Origin: Acanthosepion pharaonis
Lineage: Eukaryota > Mollusca > Cephalopoda > Sepiida > Sepiidae
Direction of reading: 5' to 3'
DNA: 64,000 bases
Assembly: GCA_903632075.3 (NCBI GenBank)
Contig: CAHIKZ030003337.1
Coordinates: 110,001-174,000 of the forward strand
Shown: positions 55,720 through 64,000 of the stretch, one piece after another
How the letters are laid out: each line of letters begins with the position of its first letter
Numbering within the stretch: position 1 is the stretch's first letter
Notes under the pieces: model-generated
Databases searched by the model: none
What the model was told of the DNA's origin: nothing
What the model saw: the letters and a program-made list of their open reading frames with translations, nothing else
Position numbers and translations under genes: made by a program

Positions 55720-55935
55720 GTTAAAGTAATAGGAATAGATAGGCTCGCCTAACGATTGCTTCATACTCCTCCACGGTTTCTGAAAAAGAGGAGATATTTA
55801 TCCCTTATTTTTTGTTTAAGATTGGGTACGTAGTTCATTCAACTCTGTAATTCTGACGTCTCTGCCTGAAATCTGAAATTTTATTCAGTAATTATTATTT
55901 TTTCCTCTCTTGAAAGGAGTAGATAGGTTTGCTTA
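55720..55935. repeat. Dispersed repeat G, copy 2
   Basis: Shares GAAATTTTATTCAGTAATTAT, a TCTTGAAAGGAG-type block and GATAGGTTTGCTTATC with 100-165. An S1 tail was inserted directly at its end. Confidence 0.5.
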
Positions 55936-55937
55936 TC

Positions 55938-56142
55938 AGTATCTGTCTATATTTCTGAGATGAGGTATTATATACACTATTTACATGATTCGGAGTATTG
56001 TCCTTATATTTGCGGCCATATTTCTTTAAATTTGATTCAAATTTCCAAAAACCTGAAGAAGGCCGGAGCGTACATCGGCCGAAACGTTGTGATAAATATG
56101 GCAACAAAAATGAGGACAAATGTCCGAATCATGTAAATAGTG
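55938..56142. repeat. S1 inverted tail pair
   Basis: Left tail (-) 55938-56020 (ATTTCTGAGATGAGGTATTAT). A short AT spacer follows, then a plus-strand core and tail at 56053-56142: CTGAAGA, GGCCG/CGGCC perfect 5-bp stem, GAAAC, then GATAAATATGGCAAC and GTCCGAATCATGTAAATAG. The best-preserved S1 core, without any head. Confidence 0.75.
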
Positions 56143-56301
56143 TAAGTTTGCTTATCGTCCTGTTCAGACTCAACCTCGATCTTTTGAACAGTGTTTCTGT
56201 CTTTTTTGTCTGTTTTATCTCAATTTCTGACGAAGCTTTAATAAAAGTGAATTTTATTTCAATTTACAAGGTGAAAATGATCATTAACCTAATGTAAACT
56301 T

Positions 56302-56309
56302 AATTCCTA

Positions 56310-56353
<44 letters not shown>

Positions 56354-56361
56354 TAGGAATT
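56302..56361. repeat. Perfect palindrome with a (TA)n centre
   Basis: AATTCCTAGTGTA on the left and TACACTAGGAATT on the right flank a TA tract. More TA tracts follow to 56440. Confidence 0.9.
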
Positions 56362-56383
56362 ATATATATATATATATACACAC

Positions 56384-56445
<62 letters not shown>

Positions 56446-56533
56446 GAAAGAACAGCAAGATATATAATCCGGTGTTCTTATAGATATTTTTATTTTTACA
56501 AAATAGTGCTCAATGTAAATTTACAGAGCATTA

Positions 56534-56599
56534 ATATTATAAATTAATTGATTTAAAATATGTTTTTTTTCGCGAAAAAAACATTTTAAATCAATTAAT

Positions 56600-56608
<9 letters not shown>
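56534..56608. repeat. Near-perfect 75-bp palindrome
   Basis: Arms of 39 and 36 bp, identical in reverse complement apart from a 3-base difference, around a central CGCG. It runs into (TA)n and (GA)n at 56606-56681. Confidence 0.9.

Positions 56609-56681
<73 letters not shown>
56606..56681. repeat. (TA)n-(GA)n microsatellite
   Basis: TA run to 56648, then GA run to 56681. Confidence 0.97.
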
Positions 56682-56686
<5 letters not shown>

Positions 56687-56689
56687 AAC

Positions 56690-57840
56690 CGAGCAACAGT
56701 CCTTCTTTTATACATGTTTTGTTAATGAATACTGAGAAGGTCCTTTTAATTAAGATTTTGTTAAAATTTCCTTTCTATGCAAAGAAGTGTAGAAATTATT
56801 TAATTATTCATTTCGAACCCTCTCCGCTAATCTATTAAACATTTTCAAGGAAATTAGAAATACTAGTTACACATAAAACTTCTAAAAGCGTTTATAATAA
56901 ATCAAGCTCTTATCATGAAAAAAAAAAGCAAAAAACAAGAAAAGAAACAAACTATCTTAAGAACAATCTTCATGAACACGGTTAAATTATACTGGCCGTT
57001 TTCAGGAATTAAGATTATGTCTACTCTCCAGCAACACATAGGCACACGTACACATTATTTACTATAGTCGTATAAGTATTGTAGTAATTTTCTTTAAGGA
57101 GAAAATTCTTTGAAAAATTAATATTAACATTATTACCAACTATGAACACACGGCCAAATCATTATATCACCGTCTTTCTTTCAAACCCTTCTTAAAGATT
57201 CTAACTTATATCTTTCTAGTACAAAGAATACACGCTTAAAAAGATTCGCCATGGGTTAGAATGAGGTGCCAAATAGTTGCGCCGACTTGCAGCAAAAAGA
57301 TGAAGACATCACAAGTTCCACTAGACAGACACACATACACAATTACGGATACATATTACTATCCGGAGCAAACATATACATACAAGAATCTTCCCAAACT
57401 TACATACGCATAGAATAATCTACGGATTTAATACACGAGACTCATCTGACCAATGAGAACTGACCCAAACATAATTGAAAATACCAGTGTTTCTGTCTTT
57501 TTCTTTGTTTTATCTCAATCTCTGACGAAGCTTTAATAAAAGTGAAGCATGTTAGATTGGTATATATTTCCTATTTATTCTTTATTTTATCATAGCTGTA
57601 TCATCAAAATGCATGAAAATGTCTAATAGGTTAGCCGGTCGAACGGGCCTGTAATCTCTAAACATTGGGACAGTTTATACACTCCTTAAGTCCTGAACTG
57701 TTTGATTTGATTTTACGGCTCATCACTCTGTTGTGGTCTATTTAAAACCATATTTTCGATTGTAGAATGTTCTTTAGAGAATAAGACTATAAATGGAAAA
57801 ACTTGTTAGGATATATGTAAAATATAATAAAAACATAAGA
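56690..57840. other. No recognisable gene
   Basis: The phrase GTTTCTGTCTTTTT..TGTTTTATCTCAAT and CTGACGAAGCTTTAATAAAAGTGAA at 57488-57548 repeats 56192-56250, so a short segment of about 60 bp is shared. Confidence 0.5.
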
Positions 57841-57849
57841 AAAGACTTG

Positions 57850-58066
57850 ATTAACAATATATATATGAAGAAATATACTCTTAAGGTGTGCTATATTTAT
57901 CGGATAAAGTGCTCAATATCAGGGATAAAGCATGTGTAATTATAAAAGTGAACATTGAAGTCAAAACCTAGTCGCGACAGGCTGTTTCATGCTAGCCGCA
58001 ATCGTCAGGCTACGATTGCGTCTAGCATTAAACAGCCTGTCTAAGTGTTGACTTAAATGTTCACTT
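57850..58066 (-). ncRNA. Repeat E with inverted ribozyme-like pair
   Basis: On the minus strand: CTGACGA (plus 58002-58008), stem II TGC/GCA with loop GGCTA, GAAACA (plus 57983-57988), stem III ACA/TGT with loop GCC, and GTC (plus 57976-57978). The outer stem GTGAACATT..AAGTCA pairs over about 16 bp with one mismatch. The opposite strand carries a second, decayed copy (CTACGA, TTAAAC), so the two ribozyme-like units lie in inverted orientation. The body words (CTCAATATCAGGGATAAAGC) follow toward 57900. Confidence 0.55.
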
Positions 58067-58069
58067 TTA

Positions 58070-58070
58070 C

Positions 58071-58129
<59 letters not shown>
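58070..58129. repeat. (TA)n-(GA)n microsatellite
   Basis: Starts four bases after the repeat E outer stem. Confidence 0.97.
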
Positions 58130-58132
<3 letters not shown>

Positions 58133-58134
58133 GA

Positions 58135-59540
<1,406 letters not shown>

Positions 59541-59544
59541 TAAA

Positions 59545-61410
59545 TATATGTTGTGGGGTCTACTGACGTGGCCTCGTAGACACGTTTGGATATTTCGATC
59601 CACCTAAATCTAAATACCGTCTTCCCAAATATTTAGACTACTGATATATTATTTAGAATACAATTGTTTTACGAAAATGTCTTCGTTGTTTTCAGGATGT
59701 CGGATACGAGAAGAAAAGGATATATTACTGCGTTTTCAAGTTGGAAGGAATGAGATTTTTGTTTTGAAAAAATGAAATGCTTTTATATTTTGTTATTATT
59801 GGGACATTAAAATATTTAAAAAAAAATAGAAAATAAAAATGTTTCTTCACCATAAAACTTATTTTATCAGTTAGAAGATCCGACCTGTAACAATTTCATT
59901 CACCAGTTCACTGCAAAATCAGTTTGCTTACGAAGTAATTATTGGAATATGTTACCTTCAATATTCTCTCTTTATGAATGTATGCGCATTGTAAGATGAT
60001 CGTGACATTGCAGGAATATCTTTCAACAAGGTAGTCACGAGTTCCTGGATCACATACGTGTCGGAAAATTTTACAATTTTGAAAAGAGCCAATGATCATA
60101 TATTCTACGTCATGTGGACAATTTTCTGTAAGGAATTTCTTAAACAGGTATTCGCGAACTTCTTACACATCATTATTCCTATGGCAGAATAATCTGTTAG
60201 AATCTTTAACCCTGCTTCTATATTTATATTCGGTTCTTCTGCTACCAGTCACCCACTTATTATTCCATCTAAGTGCTACAAGGCTCGTATTTTATGCTTG
60301 CAGGACTCTTAGCCCTTCTTTGAATCGTCTGTTCTACTTAAAAGGTCTCGATTTTTTCAGTTTAACCATAGACTTTTTTAATAATTTGTTTACCAAACTT
60401 CAAACAAAATCTATATTAATCTGCTGCTTCAGATTCCCTTCACACATTTTCCACAAACGGAATGACAGGAACACATAAAATTTCCACTACTGCTTGGCAA
60501 AAAACTCATCTGGTTTTCGATAAGCGAAAACACACCCGAACTTGCTCGGATACAAATGTTTACCTGATACCTTACGCAAAGTACAGCGTGCGGTGATTCT
60601 AGGAATTAAAATTTTCAAACCTCGTATAATTGATATTCGTTAAAAATTGTTTGTGATTATCATAGAATTGAATTATTGCCGGTATTTTCATAAACAAGTA
60701 TCATATACCTATCCTGGTGATGCAACTAATACACTTTCTTGCAAATTAACTTACTATTAGTGAATTCAAAATAAAATTCGTACTATATTAAACATAGTCT
60801 GCGAGGCACTTATATCTCTATCGATACACGATAAACACTGGAAAAAAGATCTACGTGTATAGTAAAGAAATTTAACACAAAGTCTTCGAATTCTTAATGC
60901 CTTTCTCACTAATTCATAGAAACCAAATCTAAATAACATTTCCTGCTTGGGAACTGTAATTTTAAAATTATTCAACTATTGATAAATACATTTAGCTCAG
61001 TAAAGAATTAGGCTTGTATGTCGCCTTTTGTGTGAAAACACCATACTGAGCAAACAGCAAGACTTGCGTTGAAACCGTATTCAGTAATTGAAAAACGAAT
61101 GATATACCTCATTTCCCTTGAGTTTGAGGGTGTCCAGACTTACGGCTGAATAGGCTAGTCTATAACATTTTAGATAATATTTACATACCAGACATGTATT
61201 CTTGGACACGTAAGCAAGAAAAATCTTTAAATAGATTCCTATTCATGGATGACTACTGCCTAAATATATATTACACACTTACAAGCTCACATCAGACACG
61301 CAGACAGACACACGCGCAGATAGATACACACATATATTTGGTGGATCGGAAAATAAAGTCCAATTTTAGAATGAACTTCATTCCAGAATAAAAGTATTTA
61401 AACAGTGCTT
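59545..61410. other. No recognisable gene
   Basis: ORFs at 59908-60099 (-), 60092-60478 (+, 128 codons) and 60766-60975 (-) have no family features I recognise. The 60092 ORF is rich in L, F, S and T as expected for chance AT-rich translation. Confidence 0.45.
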
Positions 61411-61417
61411 AAATCAG

Positions 61418-61830
61418 TCATAATAGAATCCTTGAACATCGGTACATTTCTGGCATCGAATGACATCGTTATGCATCCCTTTACGATAACACTCTAATGG
61501 TTTGGACGCCAAGAAATCTTTGATTGCTGTTTCTACGTCTTCTTTGAAACATACGTTTTTTTTTTTGCTTAAAAACCTTGTTCAAGACGTCTGTGAATGC
61601 GTGATTGATCAGAGCAATATGGTAAATGTGGGTAAATGACGTATCCCAAGTGTCATCTTGAAAACATGTGGCCAAGCATTGCCATGTCATACAATTGGAC
61701 TTTGTCAATTAACCAGTGCCGGTCGTATGTTGTTGAAATTAATGTGCATTTCATTCAGTGGCTGGCAGTAATTTTCGGTTGTGATGCTCTGGTTAAACTC
61801 CAGAAAAATTTAAGGTGGATTACCAGAAAG
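61418..61830 (-). pseudogene. mariner transposase, C-terminal half, decayed
   Basis: The minus strand, near 61530-61418, reads DVETAIKDFLASKPLECYRK then GMHNDVIRCQKCTDVQGFYY-D-stop, a typical mariner C-terminus. Upstream fragments in the same frame (DRHWLIDKVQLYDMAMLGHM, YPHLPYCSD) sit where HDNARPH and PPYSPDL occur in the family, with both catalytic Asp boxes degraded. The copy is cut at its 5' side by the (TA)n/(GATA)n tract at 61836. Confidence 0.7.
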
Positions 61831-61833
61831 CCA

Positions 61834-61835
<2 letters not shown>

Positions 61836-61910
<75 letters not shown>

Positions 61911-61930
61911 TATATATATATATATGTATG
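61836..61930. repeat. (TA)n-(GATA)n-(TA)n microsatellite
   Basis: Three adjoining tracts that end the mariner remnant. Confidence 0.97.
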
Positions 61931-61934
61931 TATT

Positions 61935-62275
61935 GTTGTGGATTCCGGGATGAAATCCGGTCTCAAATGAATGACAAACCCTGGAATGAAATATAGCAAA
62001 TAAACGTAGTGACGTAATAATACAATTGGTAATACGGTTAGTAGATACAGAAATGCGGTTAGTAACAATAATAATATATATACAGTTTGGGAAATTCAGT
62101 ATCAGTAGTACTTCCTTCTGAGTCTACGTGCTCGCAACTGTGACTCCTTCAAAGCGGTTACCTGACTCTCCCACTCTCTCACTGTATCACTGTCACTTTA
62201 TCACTCTCTGGTATTCACCGACAGCAGTACAAGTACACACTGGGCGAGTCCACTTGTATGAAAAAGGGTGGACCC
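61935..62275. other. No recognisable gene
   Basis: Repeated CACT-type words (ACTCTCCCACTCTCTCACTG) near 62165-62200; otherwise unremarkable. Confidence 0.45.
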
Positions 62276-62278
62276 CTT

Positions 62279-62281
<3 letters not shown>

Positions 62282-62376
<95 letters not shown>

Positions 62377-62381
62377 AATAG
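62282..62381. repeat. (TA)n-(ATT)n-(TA)n-(AAT)n microsatellite
   Basis: Ends six bases before the S2 SINE head. Confidence 0.97.
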
Positions 62382-62386
62382 AAATA

Positions 62387-62590
62387 GAGGAGGCACGGTG
62401 GAGTAATGGATATCGGCTTGGAGTGAGGAATCACAGAGATAATGCCCTTGCAAAAGGTGTGAATCCACTTCTTCTCCCTCCAGATATGGGTTAAATAGCA
62501 GAACAGACTGGGTTCTATAGCCTTGGGTGGCAACTGGTCTAGGAGAAGGACAACTCTGAATTCAATGTTGGTTTGTGTGTAAGTAAACAC
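62387..62590 (+). repeat. S2 tRNA-derived SINE
   Basis: Head GGAGGCACGGTGGAGTAATGG, then GGCTTGGAGTGAGGAATCA. The B-box region is deleted (the head runs from CACAGAGA straight to TAATGCCCTTG). The body has CTCCCTCCAGATATGGG, AACAGACTGGGTTCTATAG and GGCAACTGGTCTAGGAGAAG. The 3' third seen at 37186 is missing. Confidence 0.75.
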
Positions 62591-62734
62591 TGAGACCAAT
62601 ACCGATCGACAACACTGTTACATGCTTGAACATAAACATCAGGCCATGTGCGTTTTGTTTTCAATAGACTATTTATATATGTTGGTTAATGGTGTATATT
62701 ATGGTTAGCAAGTCTAATGGTTATCAACCAGACT

Positions 62735-63420
62735 CTGAACAAAATTTGGACTGAGCCATGATTTATTTCTATGTATAGTTTCTTATATGTCTTGTACATT
62801 TTGTTTTTTTACCAGAATAATTCAAATACTCGTCAAACAATAGGCATCGGGTCAAAGATTGTCTTACTCAGTAGTGGTGTATGTGGAGGGGGAGAGATAT
62901 ATTGGGAAACTACGGATAGAGGAAGAAAACAGGAAAAAGAAAGTGTTAGTTGGGAGGAAATTGGACAAACTATTCCTGGATACGGAATGTTATAGTCACC
63001 GTTATCTTATTCTCTCTTACAGTCGAGCATCTACATTGACTTTCAGTTGAAGAGAAATCAGCGAAGTTTTTTCTATCTTGTTTGTTAATTTTTTATTTTA
63101 TTTTTTTATTATCCTGTACTTACTTTTAATTTTTTAATGTATACGTATATATTTGGGCTTCTAATCATCTTTTCTAGCATATACAGTCTCTAACCAAATG
63201 TGAACTGAATGGTGAATTATTTATACGTATATTTGCCTATATTGCTTATACATTTTTCTTTTTCATCAAATAATTTCAAATACGGTACAACGGGAAAACT
63301 ATTATTTTACTTAGCATACGCTTATATGGAGGGAGAGAGAATAGATATCTGGAGCTAATGGTAAAAAATGGTGTTAATAAGGGCAGAAGGTTTTCCACTC
63401 CATTCTACTTTGCTAGGAGA
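62735..63420. repeat. Diverged direct duplication, about 450-bp spacing
   Basis: ACAAAATTTGGACTGAG..TGATTTATTTCTATG and TAATTCAAATACTCG ... TATGTGGAGGGGGAGAGATA at 62735-62900 recur as CCAAATGTGAACTGAATGGTGAATTATTTATACG and TAATTTCAAATACGG ... TATATGGAGGGAGAGAGAATA at 63195-63345. Function unknown. Confidence 0.45.
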
Positions 63421-63860
63421 CATCACAACTTATACTAAATTAAAAACGCAAAAGATACTTTAATAGCCGTTCACTATTGTAACACGGACGAAACAGAGGC
63501 ACTTCAGTCAAGCTTACACGTAGAACCCGATTGCTCTCATTCATTGTATCTACTTTTTAATTTGTGTTACTATTATATATTGGAGTGTTAGGGCTTAGTG
63601 AAAAAAATGAAAAAAAGCAAACGGAAAGAGGAGAAATTGTTATTTTAAGTAGGAACATCATGAATGCGGACCTGAATCTTCAGAGTAGAAGAAACGAATA
63701 GTTTAACTCGGACCATATTACATGTGTACCTGATCACTCACTTTCCTAAATATGGTTATATATATATATATTGCCTTGCTAATCTCGGATCTTATTCTAG
63801 TAACACTGTATGTATTTGTTTAATTTGATCATCAATTCTAGCCTATTTTTTCTTTTAAAT
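63420..63860. other. No recognisable feature
   Basis: AT-rich sequence. Confidence 0.5.
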
Positions 63861-63863
<3 letters not shown>

Positions 63864-63911
<48 letters not shown>

Positions 63912-63920
63912 GTGTGTGTC
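63864..63920. repeat. (TA)n-(TG)n microsatellite
   Basis: TA run followed by a short TG run, near the window end. Confidence 0.96.
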
Positions 63921-64000
63921 TCTATGTGTGTGTAGAACTAAAGCAAAGAGACGTAAAGGAGTAAAGGAAACAAGAAGAAGACCAACTAGGTTTTATAGAA

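Noticed and set aside
60092..60478. 128-codon ORF considered as a host membrane-protein exon
   Set aside because: Hydrophobic and L/F/S-rich as expected from AT-rich chance translation, with no convincing splice sites or family motif.

Overview
The window looks like intergenic or intronic DNA from an animal with a large, AT-rich, repeat-packed genome. I found no complete host gene, no rRNA gene, no functional tRNA gene, no operon structure and no CRISPR array. The mix of decayed non-LTR retrotransposons, a Penelope-like element, mariner copies, tRNA-headed SINEs and very many long (TA)n, (ATT)n, (GATA)n and (GT)n tracts fits a mollusc, and best a coleoid cephalopod such as an octopus. That assignment is inference from repeat style; no host exon here can confirm it.

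Layout. 1-5 kb: RTE and LINE-A pieces, an inverted pair of an S1 repeat with a tRNA-like centre, then a Penelope-like reverse transcriptase with GIY-YIG remnant, a LINE-A tail and a long RTE 3' piece. 5.8-6.6 kb: internally deleted mariner (-). 6.9-8.3 kb: unrecognised ORF-like block (-) and a LINE-A tail (+). 9.3-11.8 kb: long decayed LINE-B (-). 12.2-13.3 kb: short repeats and an RTE tail. 15 kb: a hammerhead-like motif followed by an S2 SINE head. 18.1-22.9 kb: S1 inverted pairs, a LINE-A piece, a 156-bp tandem array and a duplicated trinucleotide block. 24.0 kb: repeat D. 24.4-28.0 kb: the longest LINE-A copy, with endonuclease and RT. 31 and 49 kb: two inverted copies of modular repeat C. 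37-41.3 kb: S2 SINE, microsatellites, a well-folded hammerhead-like repeat and a nearly full-length mariner. 42-48 kb: 33-bp minisatellite, mariner fragment, foldback tandem array, more hammerhead-like repeats. 49-55 kb: LINE-A tails, an RTE copy split by repeat D, a Helitron-like element. 55.7-64 kb: S1 inverted tails, palindromes, an inverted ribozyme-like pair, a mariner C-terminal remnant and an S2 SINE.

None of the coding remnants forms a working pathway. Every transposase or RT region carries stops, frameshifts, deletions or a lost catalytic motif. The most interesting material is non-coding: several repeat families contain a hammerhead-ribozyme-like core (CTGANGA, a short paired stem, GAAA, and in the best cases a short stem III ending in GTC). 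The best copy is at 39328-39410; a motif at 14991-15032 keeps the pairing with different bases. The S1 family carries a related core in its arms and occurs almost always as head-to-head inverted pairs, some with a tRNA-like (box A/box B) centre.
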